Below are positions 46,255 through 56,515 of a DNA stretch of 64,000 nt, in pieces. The first letter of the stretch is position 1. Every line of letters starts with the position of its first letter. A program made the translations under genes and the position numbers. Under the pieces are notes generated by a model, which had not been told where the DNA came from, searched no databases, and was given only the letters and a program-made list of their open reading frames with translations. Origin of the DNA: Mesorhizobium sp. B2-3-4 (GTDB lineage: Bacteria > Pseudomonadota > Alphaproteobacteria > Rhizobiales > Rhizobiaceae); assembly GCF_006442315.1 (NCBI RefSeq), contig NZ_VFVY01000005.1, positions 186,001 to 250,000 on the forward strand, written 5' to 3'.

Positions 46255-46704
46255 TCATTCCGGACGCTTGGGCCGCAGCCTCACCACGATATCGACATTG
46301 GCGATTTCCATGCCTTCGGGCGGATCCGGCAGGTTGGTGACCGTGACCGGACCGTTGGCGATGTCGAAAATCCGGTTTTCGCCCTCGATGTAGAAATGGT
46401 GGTGGTCGGAGGTGTTGGTGTCGAAATAGGTCTTGGCGCCCTCGACGGCGAGGATGCGCAGCAGCCCTGCCTGGGTGAACTGGTGAAGCGCGTTGTAGAC
46501 GGTGGCCAGCGACACCGGCACGCCTGCGGCCAGCGCTTCCTCGTGCAGTTCCTCGGCCGACAAATGGCGGTCACCCTTGGCAAAAAGCAGGTCGGCCAGC
46601 GCAATGCGCTGGCGCGTCGGCCTCAGGCCGGCTTCACGTACCCGCTTGTCCACAGCGACATTTTCCTTCCGGCAGCCCCGGTCCATCTGGTCTTCCAAGC
46701 TCAC
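46255..46704 (-). CDS. irr: Iron response regulator Irr (Fur family)
   Basis: The 149-residue Fur-fold protein has a winged helix with RPTRQRIALADLLF and VSLATVYNALHQF (about 29-75) and the Irr-type triple His in TSDHHHFYIE (about 98-107). In rhizobia Irr controls haem and iron genes and is degraded or inactivated by haem. A Cys at residue 11 (DRGCRKENV) lies where Bradyrhizobium Irr has its haem regulatory motif, but the following residues differ. It is divergent from fabA, a conserved rhizobial arrangement. Confidence 0.9.
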   Translation of the reverse strand: MSLEDQMDRGCRKENVAVDKRVREAGLRPTRQRIALADLLFAKGDRHLSAEELHEEALAAGVPVSLATVYNALHQFTQAGLLRILAVEGAKTYFDTNTSDHHHFYIEGENRIFDIANGPVTVTNLPDPPEGMEIANVDIVVRLRPKRPE

Positions 46705-46768
46705 AGTCCCGCTTCAAGACACGCCCAGAGTGGCAAAAAAATGAATGTATGCCGAAACCGGACCCCTG

Positions 46769-46774
46769 TTGACA
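46769..46774 (+). promoter_or_regulatory. Possible -35 element for fabA
   Basis: TTGACA lies about 155 bases before the fabA start in the irr-fabA gap. No good -10 element is found at standard spacing, so the call is weak. No clear Irr box was recognised. Confidence 0.2.
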
Positions 46775-46928
46775 TATATTCTGTCGCCCGAATGCGATCA
46801 ATAGCGCGCATTGACCCGGGCAGACTGGCGGGTTAAGCGCAAACGCCGGTTTCCGGCCTGAAACAGATTGTGTTAGGACACCAACGACAAGGGCGCGCTA
46901 CCGCCCGCACGATATGGGGACGAAATTG

Positions 46929-47444
46929 ATGGCGGGTAAATCCAGCTACGACTACGAAGAATTGCTGGCCTGCGCCCGCGGCGAGCTGTTCGGAGAGGGC
47001 AATGCCCAGCTGCCCTACCCGCCGATGCTGATGTTCGACCGGATCACCGAGATAAGCGAGACCGGCGGCGCCTTCGACAAGGGTTTCATTCGCGCCGAAT
47101 TCGATATCAAGCCTGACCTGTGGTTCTTCGCCTGCCACTTCATCGGCAACCCGATCATGCCGGGGTGCCTCGGCCTCGACGCGCTCTGGCAATTGACGGG
47201 TTTCTATCTCGGCTGGCTGGGCGAGCCCGGCAAGGGAATGGCGCTGTCGACCGGTGAGGTCAAGTTCAAGGGCATGGTCACGCCATCGGTGAAGAAGGTC
47301 GAGTATGGCGTGGATTTCAAGCGTGTGATGCGCGGCCGGCTGGTGCTCGGCATCGCCGACGGCTGGATGAAGGCGGATGGCGAGCCCATATATGCGGCGA
47401 CGGACCTGAAGGTCGGTCTGTCCAAGCAGTCGGCGGTCGCTTGA
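46929..47444 (+). CDS. fabA: 3-hydroxydecanoyl-ACP dehydratase/isomerase FabA
   Basis: The 171-residue protein starts at ATG 46929 ([11 protein letters not shown]); an ATG five codons upstream is possible. The hot-dog catalytic His is in [13 protein letters not shown] and the Asp in [11 protein letters not shown]. FabA makes the cis-3 double bond at C10, the branch point to unsaturated fatty acids. It is followed by fabB and fabI, together a dedicated unsaturated fatty acid operon. Confidence 0.95.
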   Translation: MAGKSSYDYEELLACARGELFGEGNAQLPYPPMLMFDRITEISETGGAFDKGFIRAEFDIKPDLWFFACHFIGNPIMPGCLGLDALWQLTGFYLGWLGEPGKGMALSTGEVKFKGMVTPSVKKVEYGVDFKRVMRGRLVLGIADGWMKADGEPIYAATDLKVGLSKQSAVA

Positions 47445-47493
47445 CCGCAGCCCTGGCCCACACACTGGCCGGCATCCCTGGAAGGAGTTGCGA

Positions 47494-48714
47494 ATGAGAC
47501 GTGTCGTAGTCACAGGCCTCGGCATCGTGTCGTCGATCGGCAACAATGCCAACGAGGTGCAGACCTCGCTGCATGACGCCAGATCCGGCATCAGCTTTTC
47601 CGATTCCTTTGCCGAGCATGGCTTCCGCTGCCAGGTCTGGGGCGCGCCGACGCTCGACCCCACCGCGATGATCGATCGCCGCGCCATGCGCTTCCTGAGC
47701 CAGGGCGCGGCCTGGAATCACGTCGCCATGGACCAGGCGATCGCTGATGCCGGCCTGGGCGAAGGCGACATCACCAACGAGCGCACCGGTATCGTTATGG
47801 GCTCGGGCGGCCCTTCCACCCGCACCATCGTCGAAGCCGCCGAAACCACGCTCAAGAACGGCAGCCCCAAGCGCATCGGTCCGTTCGCGGTGCCGAAGGC
47901 GATGTCTTCGACGGCGTCCGCAACCCTGGCCACATGGTTCAAGATCCACGGCGTCAACTATTCGATCTCGTCGGCCTGCTCGACCTCGGCGCATTGCATC
48001 GGCAATGGCTACGAGCTGATCCAGTGGGGCAAGCAGGACATGGTTTTCGCCGGTGGCCACGAGGATCTCGACTGGACGATGTCGGACCTGTTCGACGCCA
48101 TGGGCGCCATGTCGTCGAAATACAATGACAGGGCATCGACCGCCTCGCGCGCGTATGACGCCAATCGCGACGGTTTCGTCATTGCCGGCGGCGCCGGCGT
48201 GCTGGTGCTGGAAGAGCTGGAGCATGCCAAGGCGCGCGGCGCCAAGATCTACGCCGAGATCGTCGGCTACGGCGCGACCTCGGATGGCTACGACATGGTG
48301 GCGCCCTCGGGCGAAGGTGCTGCCCGCTGCATGCGCCAGGCGCTGGCGACGGTTTCCACGCCGATCGACTACATCAACACCCACGGCACCTCCACGCCGG
48401 TCGGGGATTCCAAGGAAATGGGCGCGATCCGCGAGGTGTTCGGCGAAAAAATGCCGTTCATCACGTCGACAAAGTCGCTGACCGGCCATTCGCTGGGCGC
48501 GGCGGGCGTGCAGGAATCCATCTATTCGATCCTCATGATGCAGGGTGGCTTCATCGGCGAGAGCGCCCATATCGAGACACTCGATCCTGAATTCGAGGGC
48601 ATGCCGATCGTGCGCAAGCGCATCGACAACGCCAGAATCGATACCGTTCTGTCGAACTCCTTCGGTTTCGGCGGGACCAACGCAACGCTCGTTTTCCAGC
48701 GCTACTCCGCATAG
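47494..48714 (+). CDS. fabB: 3-oxoacyl-ACP synthase I FabB
   Basis: The 406-residue thiolase-fold enzyme starts at ATG 47494 after GGAAGGAG. The active-site Cys is in [10 protein letters not shown], and the two His are in [11 protein letters not shown] and TGHSLGAAG. It elongates the cis-unsaturated acyl-ACP made by FabA. It follows fabA by 49 bases. Confidence 0.95.
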   Translation: MRRVVVTGLGIVSSIGNNANEVQTSLHDARSGISFSDSFAEHGFRCQVWGAPTLDPTAMIDRRAMRFLSQGAAWNHVAMDQAIADAGLGEGDITNERTGIVMGSGGPSTRTIVEAAETTLKNGSPKRIGPFAVPKAMSSTASATLATWFKIHGVNYSISSACSTSAHCIGNGYELIQWGKQDMVFAGGHEDLDWTMSDLFDAMGAMSSKYNDRASTASRAYDANRDGFVIAGGAGVLVLEELEHAKARGAKIYAEIVGYGATSDGYDMVAPSGEGAARCMRQALATVSTPIDYINTHGTSTPVGDSKEMGAIREVFGEKMPFITSTKSLTGHSLGAAGVQESIYSILMMQGGFIGESAHIETLDPEFEGMPIVRKRIDNARIDTVLSNSFGFGGTNATLVFQRYSA

Positions 48715-48742
48715 GGCCAAGTTTTTATAAGGATTGCCGGCC

Positions 48743-49555
48743 ATGGACGGATTGATGAAAGGCAAGCGCGGGCTTGTCATGGGTGTCGCCAACGATCATT
48801 CGATCGCCTGGGGCATCGCGCAGAAATTGTCCGAACATGGGGCCGAACTCGCCTTCACCTACCAGGGAGAGGCTTTCGGCCGCCGGGTCAAGCCACTCGC
48901 CGACAAGGTTGGCGCGGCACTGGTCGTTCCCTGCGACGTCGAGGACAGCGCTTCGGTCGCCGCCACGTTCGAGACCCTTGGCAAGGAATGGGGCGGACTG
49001 GACTTCGTCGTCCACGCCATCGGCTTTTCCGACAAGAACGAGTTGAAGGGCCTCTATGCCGATACCAGCCGGGACAATTTCGTCCGCACCATGGTGATCT
49101 CCTGCTATTCCTTCACCGAGGTGGCACGCAATGCCGCGCCGCTGATGACCAATGGCGGCTCGATGATCACGCTGACCTATGCCGGCTCGGTCCGTGTCAT
49201 GCCGAACTACAATGTCATGGGCGTCGCCAAGGCCGGCCTGGAGGCCAGCGTGCGCTACCTCGCCAACGATTACGGCCCGCGCGGCATCCGGGTGAACGGC
49301 ATCTCGGCCGGTCCGGTTCGCACGCTCGCCGGCGCCGGCATTTCGGACGCCCGCCACATGTTCTCCTACCAGCAGCGCAACTCACCGCTGCGCCGCACGG
49401 TGACCATCGACGAGGTCGGCGGCTCCGCGCTCTATCTCCTGTCCGACCTTGCTTCCGGCGTCACCGGTGAAATCCACTATGTCGATTCCGGCTACCACAT
49501 CGTCTCGATGCCGACGCTCGACGAGTTGAAGCAGGCGGACGGCGGCCGCGACTGA
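48743..49555 (+). CDS. fabI: Enoyl-ACP reductase FabI
   Basis: The 270-residue short-chain dehydrogenase-like enzyme starts at ATG 48743 with AAGGA nine bases upstream. The NADH-binding start is GLVMGVANDHSIAWGIA and the catalytic Tyr/Lys pair is YNVMGVAK (Tyr-x6-Lys), as in FabI. It reduces enoyl-ACP in the last step of each elongation cycle. It is the third gene of the fabA operon. Confidence 0.93.
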   Translation: MDGLMKGKRGLVMGVANDHSIAWGIAQKLSEHGAELAFTYQGEAFGRRVKPLADKVGAALVVPCDVEDSASVAATFETLGKEWGGLDFVVHAIGFSDKNELKGLYADTSRDNFVRTMVISCYSFTEVARNAAPLMTNGGSMITLTYAGSVRVMPNYNVMGVAKAGLEASVRYLANDYGPRGIRVNGISAGPVRTLAGAGISDARHMFSYQQRNSPLRRTVTIDEVGGSALYLLSDLASGVTGEIHYVDSGYHIVSMPTLDELKQADGGRD

Positions 49556-49731
49556 GCGTCGTTGCCGGCCAGCGTCGACGCGCTGGACCTTGGACGACAT
49601 GCATCGGCCATGTCGCGAGGACATACTTCCCAGTAAAGAAAATAATCCCCTCCAGTAAAATTGGATGCATTCGCGGAAACTCATTTTAAGAAGATTTCCG
49701 CTATAGAGTTCCCGATCTGGGGACCTTTTCA

Positions 49732-51276
49732 ATGCCTGCCGTCCGCAACCCGAAGCGAACACCAGTCTTCCGACTGCTCACGATAGCAAGTTCGGGCATT
49801 GGCAGTTTCGTGCTCGGCATCTGGGGTCTGAAGCACGGCCTCGGCGACGGATTTGTCGGCATATCGGCCGACATGATGGTCTCGATGATGGCCGCGCTCT
49901 GTGCGCTGGCGGCATCGGTGGCGGCAATGTCCTTCTTTGCCGGCGTCGATGAATCGGTGGATTTCGTCTTCAATGAAACCCATTTCGACAAGCTGACAGG
50001 ACTGCTGGCGCGTCCGGCGATGGTCGGCAAGATCGCCGAGGCGGCTTGCGCGACAAGCCGGACCGGGGAGCCGGTGTTCCTGATCGACATCGACATCGAC
50101 CGGTTCAAGCAGATCAACGATGCGATCGGCTACACACAGGGCGACGAGCTGATCCGCGCCTTCACCAGGCGGCTGCACACCTGCGTGCCAGCGCGCGCCC
50201 TGGTCGGCCGCATCGGGGCCGGCGAGTTCGCGGTGCTGCTCCCGGATAATCAGATTCAGGGAACGCTGGAAAGCATGGTCGAGAGGCTCATCGACGAGAT
50301 GATGGAGCCATATGACCTCGGCAGCCATCAGCAATCGGTAAGCCTGTCGGTCGGCATCGTGGCGATGCCTAAGGACGGTATCGATCCGGTCCTCATCCTG
50401 CGCCGCTCCAACCTGGCGCTGCAGAATGCGCGTTCAAGCGGGGTCGGCAACTGGGCGGTCTTCGACAGCGAGATGGGGCGCGTGGCCGACCATCGTCAAT
50501 GGGTCGAATCCGAACTGCATGCCGCTTTCGAGCGCGGTGATTTCGACCTTCACTATCAGCCGCAGCTCGATCTTCCGACCGGCCGCATTGTCGGCTACGA
50601 AGCGTTGATCCGCTGGAAGCATCCCGAACGCGGCATGATCCCACCGATGGAGTTCATCCAGATCGCCGAGGAAACGGGCATGATCAACCCGATCGGCGAA
50701 TGGGTGCTTCGCAAGGCCTGCAGTGACGCCCGCCATCTGCCGGACGATTGTTTCGTCGCCGTCAACATCTCGCCGGTCCAGTTCATGACCAAGGATTTCG
50801 TCGGCGTGGTGCGCGACACGATGCGGGCCACCGGTATCAAGCCGTCGCGGCTGGAGCTGGAAGTGACCGAGACCGCGATGATGCAGGACCGCGACCGCGC
50901 GGCCACCATCCTGAAAGAGCTCGCCGGCATGGGCATTTCGGTCGCCGTCGACGATTTCGGCACCGGCTATTCCAACCTCAGCTATCTGATCGACTTCTCG
51001 TTCGGCAAGCTGAAGATCGACCGTTCTTTCGTCAGCCGTATCGATACCGATGCCAGCTCCGGGGCGGTGGTCTCGACCATTGTCGGGCTTTCGCGGGCGC
51101 TCGGCGTCAGCATCATCGCCGAAGGCGTCGAGACCGAGACCCAGGCGACGCTGCTCAGGGCAGCCGGCTGCGAGGTCGTACAAGGCTATCTGTTCGGCCG
51201 GCCGGCGCCGCTCAACGCCAACATCGGCGGCGCGCCAGCCGCCGAGGAGACCAAGCGGGTCGCCAACTTCCACTGA
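49732..51276 (+). CDS. GGDEF-EAL cyclic-di-GMP protein with degenerate GGDEF
   Basis: The 514-residue protein has two N-terminal membrane helices (about 13-32 and 45-70). A GGDEF domain (about 85-240) has GAGEF in place of GGDEF, so cyclase activity is doubtful. An EAL domain (about 262-500) retains EALIRW, NISPVQF, LEVTETAM, DDFGTGYSNL, KIDRSFV and EGVETE, the residues expected for metal binding and catalysis. It is most likely a c-di-GMP phosphodiesterase whose GGDEF domain may bind GTP as regulator. The gene stands alone. Confidence 0.88.
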   Translation: MPAVRNPKRTPVFRLLTIASSGIGSFVLGIWGLKHGLGDGFVGISADMMVSMMAALCALAASVAAMSFFAGVDESVDFVFNETHFDKLTGLLARPAMVGKIAEAACATSRTGEPVFLIDIDIDRFKQINDAIGYTQGDELIRAFTRRLHTCVPARALVGRIGAGEFAVLLPDNQIQGTLESMVERLIDEMMEPYDLGSHQQSVSLSVGIVAMPKDGIDPVLILRRSNLALQNARSSGVGNWAVFDSEMGRVADHRQWVESELHAAFERGDFDLHYQPQLDLPTGRIVGYEALIRWKHPERGMIPPMEFIQIAEETGMINPIGEWVLRKACSDARHLPDDCFVAVNISPVQFMTKDFVGVVRDTMRATGIKPSRLELEVTETAMMQDRDRAATILKELAGMGISVAVDDFGTGYSNLSYLIDFSFGKLKIDRSFVSRIDTDASSGAVVSTIVGLSRALGVSIIAEGVETETQATLLRAAGCEVVQGYLFGRPAPLNANIGGAPAAEETKRVANFH

Positions 51277-51288
51277 ACCCGCCTCGCA

Positions 51289-52299
51289 TCAGCGGCGCGC
51301 CGAGAACACCTTGAACATACCGTCACGGCCAAGCTCTGCATGACTGGCGAAAGCCGCCGACAGCACCGCTTCGTAAGGAAGCTGGCGATTGGCAACCATG
51401 AACAGGCGTCCACCGGGCTTCAGAGCCTTGGCCGCCGCCCGGATCATGCCGGCACCAATCTCCGGCTGTGCCGCATGGCTGCGATGGAAAGGCGGGTTCA
51501 TGGCGATGACGTCGTAGCGGCGCTCGACGGGCTCGGCCAGCAGATCCGTCCAGAAGAAGCCCTGTGCCGCGGTATCGGCTAGGTTGCGCCTGGCCGCCTC
51601 CAGCGCATCGAAATCAGCCTCGTAGACATCGAGCGCCGACAGACCGGGTGAGCGGGCGGCCATCTCAGCCGCCACATAGCCCCAGCCGGCGCAGAAATCG
51701 GCGGCGCTGCCGCGCAGATCGCCGGGCAGGTTGTCGACCAGCAGTTTCGAACCGGCGTCGATGCGATCGAAGGAAAACATGCCGGGCGCGGTGTGGAACC
51801 GGCCCTCAACCAGCACGGCGGGATTGGCGGCACGAAGCGCGGCCGCGGCTTGAGTATCGGCTGGACGGCGCAGCCAGAAGGCAATGCCATGATATTTCGG
51901 CATGTGACCATCAAGCGGTGCAAGATCGCCGACGCGCTTGCGCAGGCTGGCAATGCCATCCTCCTTGCCACCGGCGACGACGATCAATCCACCCTCGGCG
52001 ACGCGCTCGATAGCCTCGGCGACGCGCAGCTCGTTCTGGCCGCGATGGCGGCCGGCAAGCACGAGCGCGCCGTCGAAGCCGTCGCCTTGTGCCTGCGGGG
52101 CAACCCCGAAGCCGGCGGCGTGCAATGCCCGGAAATAGGGCCGAAAGCCTTGCACCACATGCAGTTCGGCATCGAAACCCGGCGGCGGTCGCAGACCGGC
52201 CTCGGCGCCCAGGAACAGCAATCGCTCGCCCTTGCGCGGCAAGGGAACGGCCTCGGCCTCGAAAGGATGGAAAAGTGTCTTCAGCGGCTCGGCGGACAT
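51289..52299 (-). CDS. RsmC-like class I SAM methyltransferase
   Basis: The 336-residue protein starts at ATG 52299, with GGGGAG about eight bases upstream. The C-terminal half holds the Rossmann fold and the motif MNPPFHRSHA, where NPPF marks N-methylation of a guanine or adenine amino group. The order of an inactive N-terminal and active C-terminal domain resembles RsmC, which modifies G1207 of 16S rRNA. The substrate is inferred from the fold. Confidence 0.75.
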   Translation of the reverse strand: MSAEPLKTLFHPFEAEAVPLPRKGERLLFLGAEAGLRPPPGFDAELHVVQGFRPYFRALHAAGFGVAPQAQGDGFDGALVLAGRHRGQNELRVAEAIERVAEGGLIVVAGGKEDGIASLRKRVGDLAPLDGHMPKYHGIAFWLRRPADTQAAAALRAANPAVLVEGRFHTAPGMFSFDRIDAGSKLLVDNLPGDLRGSAADFCAGWGYVAAEMAARSPGLSALDVYEADFDALEAARRNLADTAAQGFFWTDLLAEPVERRYDVIAMNPPFHRSHAAQPEIGAGMIRAAAKALKPGGRLFMVANRQLPYEAVLSAAFASHAELGRDGMFKVFSARR

Positions 52300-52311
52300 C
52301 CCCATGCTCCC

Positions 52312-52346
52312 CTAAACGAAAACGGGCGCGACATAAGCCGCGCCCG
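52312..52346 (-). terminator. Intrinsic terminator after pnp
   Basis: CGGGCGCG (52323-52330) pairs with CGCGCCCG (52339-52346). Reading leftward, TTTTCGTTT follows. It lies 23 bases past the pnp stop and just before the methyltransferase start. Confidence 0.85.
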
Positions 52347-52368
52347 CTTCGATTGGTTGTCAGGCGCC

Positions 52369-54516
52369 TCAGGCGGCGTTTTCTTCGCCTTCGGCCTTCT
52401 TCTCGCGCACGATTTCCTTGCCGGTGGCCTGGTCGACGACCTTCATCGACAGGCGAACCTTGCCGCGCTCGTCGAAGCCCATCAGCTTGACCCAGACCTT
52501 GTCGCCTTCCTTGACGACGTCCGAGGTCTTGGCGACCCGGTCGTTGGCAAGCTGCGAGATATGGACGAGGCCGTCACGCGGACCGAAGAAGTTGACGAAA
52601 GCGCCGAAATCAGCGGTCTTGACGACGGTACCTTCGTAGATCTCGCCGACTTCCGGCTCGGCGACGATGGTGTGGATCCACTTCTTGGCCGCCTCGATCT
52701 CCTTGGCGTTGGACGAAGCGATCTTGACCGTGCCGTCGTCCTCGATGTTGATCTTGGCACCGGTCTTCTCGACGATTTCGCGGATGACCTTGCCGCCTGA
52801 ACCGATGACGTCGCGGATCTTGTCGGTCGGGATGTGCATGACCTCGATGCGCGGTGCAAACTCACCGAGCTCGGGGCGGGCGCCGGTCAGAGCATGCGCC
52901 ATCTCGCCGAGGATATGCTGGCGGCCATCCTTGGCCTGGTCCAGCGCGATCTTCATGATCTCCTCGGTGATGCCCTCGATCTTGATGTCCATCTGCAGCG
53001 AGGTGATGCCGTTGGCGGTGCCGGCGACCTTGAAGTCCATATCGCCGAGATGATCCTCGTCACCAAGGATGTCGGAGAGCACGGCGAAGCGCTCGCCTTC
53101 CTTGATCAGGCCCATGGCGATACCGGCGACGGGCTTTGCCAGCGGCACGCCGGCATCCATCAGAGCCAGCGAAGTGCCGCAGACGGTGGCCATCGACGAC
53201 GAACCGTTGGACTCGGTGATCTCCGAGACGACGCGCAGCGTGTAGGGGAACTGGTCGGCGGAGGGCAGCATCGGACGGATGGCGCGCCAGGCGAGCTTGC
53301 CATGGCCGATTTCGCGGCGGCCCGGCGAACCCATGCGGCCGGTCTCACCGACCGAATAGGGAGGGAAGTTGTAGTGAAGGAGGAACTTCTCCTTGTACAT
53401 GCCGGTCAGCGAATCGACATACTGCTCGTCCTCGCCGGTGCCGAGCGTGGCGACGACCAGCGCCTGGGTTTCGCCGCGGGTGAACAGCGCCGAACCGTGG
53501 GTGCGCGGCAGGACGCCGACTTCCGAGACGATCTTGCGGACCGTCTTCAAGTCGCGGCCGTCGATGCGCGAGCCGGTGTCGAGGATGTTCCAGCGCACGA
53601 CCTTGGCCTGCAGTTCCTTGAACACCGAACCGATCTGCTCGGAAGCATACTTGGCCTCCTCGCCCTCGGCCGGAGCGAACGCGGCCTTGACCTTCGCCTT
53701 GACGGCGTCGACGGCGGCGTAGCGCTTCTGCTTGTCGGTGATCTTGTAGGCGTTGCTGAGCTCGTCGCCGACGATCTTCAGCATCTCCGCTTCAAGCGCG
53801 GAATAGTCCGGAGCGGTGAAATCGCGCGGCTCCTTGGCGGCAACCTCGGCCAGCTTGATGATCGCCTCGATCACCGGCTGGAAGCCCTTGTGGCCGAACA
53901 TGACGGCGCCGAGCATCAGGTCTTCGCCAAGTTCCTTGGCTTCCGACTCGACCATCAGCACGGCATCGCTGGTGCCGGCGACAACGAGGTCGAGCTTTGA
54001 TTCCTCCATCTCGTCGACATGCGGGTTGAGCACGTACTCGCCGTTGATGTAGCCGACGCGAGCGCCGCCGATTGGGCCCATGAAGGGGACGCCCGAGAGC
54101 GTCAGCGCGGCCGAGGTGGCGACGATCGACAGGATGTCGGGATCATTTTCGAGATCGTGCTGGACGACGGTGACGACGATCTGGGTGTCGTTCTTGTAGC
54201 CGTCGGCGAAGAGCGGGCGGATCGGGCGGTCGATGAGGCGCGAAACCAGCGTTTCCTTTTCGCTCGGACGGCCTTCGCGCTTGAAGTAGCCGCCCGGGAT
54301 CTTGCCGGCGGCATAGGTCTTTTCCTGGTAGTTGACGGTCAGCGGAAAGAAGTCGAGGCCGGGCTTGGGCTCCTTCATCGAGACGACGGTGGCCAGAACC
54401 TTGGTCTCGCCGTAGGTGGCGAGCACGGCGCCGTCAGCCTGGCGCGCGATCTTGCCGGTTTCGAGGATGAGCGGGCGGCCGCCCCATTCGATTTCCACTT
54501 TGTGTTGATTGAACAT
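52369..54516 (-). CDS. pnp: Polynucleotide phosphorylase
   Basis: The 715-residue protein has two RNase PH-like domains (about 1-220 and 305-540) around an alpha-helical linker, a KH domain ([15 protein letters not shown] near 560) and a C-terminal S1 domain (about 620-690). It degrades RNA 3' to 5' by phosphorolysis and is part of mRNA turnover. The order rpsO-pnp is the classic one; a 408-base gap separates the two here. Confidence 0.97.
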   Translation of the reverse strand: MFNQHKVEIEWGGRPLILETGKIARQADGAVLATYGETKVLATVVSMKEPKPGLDFFPLTVNYQEKTYAAGKIPGGYFKREGRPSEKETLVSRLIDRPIRPLFADGYKNDTQIVVTVVQHDLENDPDILSIVATSAALTLSGVPFMGPIGGARVGYINGEYVLNPHVDEMEESKLDLVVAGTSDAVLMVESEAKELGEDLMLGAVMFGHKGFQPVIEAIIKLAEVAAKEPRDFTAPDYSALEAEMLKIVGDELSNAYKITDKQKRYAAVDAVKAKVKAAFAPAEGEEAKYASEQIGSVFKELQAKVVRWNILDTGSRIDGRDLKTVRKIVSEVGVLPRTHGSALFTRGETQALVVATLGTGEDEQYVDSLTGMYKEKFLLHYNFPPYSVGETGRMGSPGRREIGHGKLAWRAIRPMLPSADQFPYTLRVVSEITESNGSSSMATVCGTSLALMDAGVPLAKPVAGIAMGLIKEGERFAVLSDILGDEDHLGDMDFKVAGTANGITSLQMDIKIEGITEEIMKIALDQAKDGRQHILGEMAHALTGARPELGEFAPRIEVMHIPTDKIRDVIGSGGKVIREIVEKTGAKINIEDDGTVKIASSNAKEIEAAKKWIHTIVAEPEVGEIYEGTVVKTADFGAFVNFFGPRDGLVHISQLANDRVAKTSDVVKEGDKVWVKLMGFDERGKVRLSMKVVDQATGKEIVREKKAEGEENAA

Positions 54517-54924
54517 GTCTTGTCCTTTGTATGAGGAAGGGCCGCGCCATTTTCAGCGTGCGCGGGTGCCCTTTCCTCTGGCTTCCTTTCTCGGGCAGCC
54601 ACGGGCAAGACAACGGGAGGCTCGGTTGGTCGGCACCCTGGCCTGCGAGCATCCTGCAATCCTGCCCCATGACCGTCCATGGGTGGTTCCGAGTGGCCCT
54701 CTGCGCGCTCGAAACCCGATATGGCCAATCGATCGATCGGCCTGCGCATGACCCCGAAAAGCACGGCTTACGGAACGCGTCACGCGCAAATTCAACGCTT
54801 CGGAGCGTCCGTCCGGCACTGAGACAAATGTGCGCGGCGCTCCAGTCCTGCATTCGAGATCGGTAGGTCCGGTGCTCGAATGCGCGACCGGCGGACTCCT
54901 TGAAAGAGCCCGCCGGTCAATTCG
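54517..54924. other. rpsO-pnp intergenic region
   Basis: About 408 bases with no credible gene. It contains a large hairpin just past rpsO (54886-54918) and the pnp leader, including a probable ribosome-binding site (AAGGAC) before the pnp start. Overlapping short open frames on both strands lack protein features. Processing here may control pnp, as in E. coli. Confidence 0.5.
54886..54918 (-). other. RNA hairpin after rpsO
   Basis: GACCGGCGG (54886-54894) pairs with CCGCCGGTC (54910-54918), extended by CTC/GAG across one mismatch. It starts six bases after the rpsO stop and has no T-run on the leftward strand. It is more likely a processing or stability element than a terminator. Confidence 0.5.
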
Positions 54925-55194
54925 TCAACGGCGCAGACCGAGCTTCTCGATCAGTGTCTGGTAGCGCGCGTCGTCCTTGCGCTTGAGGTAGTCAAGCAGG
55001 CTGCGGCGCTGGGACACGAGAGCGAGCAGACCACGGCGGGAATGGTTATCCTTCTTGTGGTCCTTGAAATGGTCTGTCAGGTTCTTGATGCGCTCGGAAA
55101 GGATGGCAACCTGGACTTCCGGAGACCCGGTGTCGCCCTTGGCGGTTGCGAATTCGGTCATCAATTCCTGTTTGCGCTCGGCAGTGATCGACAT
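54925..55194 (-). CDS. rpsO: 30S ribosomal protein S15
   Basis: The 89-residue protein starts at ATG 55194 ([12 protein letters not shown]) and ends in [15 protein letters not shown]. The central motif [20 protein letters not shown] is diagnostic of S15. It binds 16S rRNA and bridges to 23S. The in-frame upstream extension is spurious. Confidence 0.97.
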   Translation of the reverse strand: MSITAERKQELMTEFATAKGDTGSPEVQVAILSERIKNLTDHFKDHKKDNHSRRGLLALVSQRRSLLDYLKRKDDARYQTLIEKLGLRR

Positions 55195-55376
55195 CGTGTT
55201 TTTCCTTATATGTTCGAGGAAACGGGTCGCCCTCAGCCGGGATGTCGTCCAGCAGGGGCCGGTGCAAGCAAGGCGTCTCAGCGCTATGCTGCGGCGCATA
55301 TAGTGCAATTCCCGACAAAACACCAGCCCAATTCACAAGCCGGCTTCTGACGCTCGAATTCCAGGTTCAATCCCGG

Positions 55377-56471
55377 TCAAAGCCACTTCTTCCACTTGAA
55401 GAATGCGATCAGCCCGACGGCGATGGCAGCCATGAACAGCAACGACAAGGGATAGCCGTAATAAGCCTTCAGTTCCGGCATGTTCCACGGCGAGGATTCA
55501 GGATCGAAATTCATACCCCAGATGCCGACCAGGAAGGTGAGTGGCATGAAGATGACCGAGACGATGGTGAGATAGCTTATGACGTCATTGGTGCGGGCCT
55601 GGCTCAGCGACAGGTGCATTTCGATCAGGCCGGTCAGCATGTCGCGCTGGGTCTCGACCAGTTCGATCAGCCTGAGAGAATGGTCGAGCGTGTCGTTGAG
55701 GAAGACCTTTGTCTCGGCCTTCACATAAGACACGTCGTTGCGGATCAGCGTTGCCAGCGCATCGCGCATCGGCCACAGCACGCCCTTCAGGACATTGGCA
55801 TCGCGCCGCAATTCGTGCAGCTGCCGCATCTGGTGCTTGTGCGTCGAATGCAGCATCTGGTCCTCGATGCTGTCGACCAGGTCGCCGGCGGCCTCGATCG
55901 GCGGAAAATAGCTGTCGACGATGGCATCGATCAGCGCATAGGCGAGATAGTCGGCGCCGCGCGTGCGCAGCCGGTTGGGCGCCGAGCTCTCGATGCGCTT
56001 GCGCACCGGATCGAAGGGATCGCCTTCGCGCTCCTGGAAGGTGACGACGAAGTTCTCGCCAAGGAACAGGGCAATCTGTTCGTAGCGATGCGACGTCACG
56101 TCGTCGATCATGCGCACGACGACGAAGGCGTGATCCTCGAAGAAGTCTACTTTCGGGCGCTGCCCGGTATTGACGACGTCCTCCAGCGCCAGCGGGTGCA
56201 GAGTGAAGATGCGGCCGATCTCCTCGATCAGCCTGATGTTGGCAAGGCCGGTGCAATCGAGCCAGATGACCGGCCATTTCTCGCAATTGGCCACGACGTC
56301 GTCGATGCTGGCATTCTCGATCGTCTTGAATTTCTGCGGCGAGATCAAAGTCAGCCGCAACTCGGAGCGCCGGGCCGCCGGATCGGCGATCAGCGTGCCT
56401 GGCGAAGCGCCGACCGGCGGCCGCCTCGTCTTTGCCGGCGCGTGCTTCTTGACCGTCTCAGCCTTTGCCAT
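55377..56471 (-). CDS. corA: CorA family magnesium/cobalt transporter
   Basis: The 364-residue protein has a long cytoplasmic domain, a stalk helix and two C-terminal membrane helices. The GMN motif lies at the end of the first helix (VGIWGMNFDPE near residue 315), and the tail is basic (FKWKKWL). It is a pentameric Mg2+ or Co2+ channel. It sits between truB and rpsO, interrupting the usual truB-rpsO-pnp order. Confidence 0.9.
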   Translation of the reverse strand: MAKAETVKKHAPAKTRRPPVGASPGTLIADPAARRSELRLTLISPQKFKTIENASIDDVVANCEKWPVIWLDCTGLANIRLIEEIGRIFTLHPLALEDVVNTGQRPKVDFFEDHAFVVVRMIDDVTSHRYEQIALFLGENFVVTFQEREGDPFDPVRKRIESSAPNRLRTRGADYLAYALIDAIVDSYFPPIEAAGDLVDSIEDQMLHSTHKHQMRQLHELRRDANVLKGVLWPMRDALATLIRNDVSYVKAETKVFLNDTLDHSLRLIELVETQRDMLTGLIEMHLSLSQARTNDVISYLTIVSVIFMPLTFLVGIWGMNFDPESSPWNMPELKAYYGYPLSLLFMAAIAVGLIAFFKWKKWL

Positions 56472-56515
56472 GGAGCCCTCTGCCGCAATATCGTGCCGAC
56501 ATTAGATGAGAGGCA

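Noticed and set aside
49382..49762. A leftward frame of 126 codons after fabI
   Set aside because: It overlaps the fabI end and the next promoter region and shows no conserved motif.
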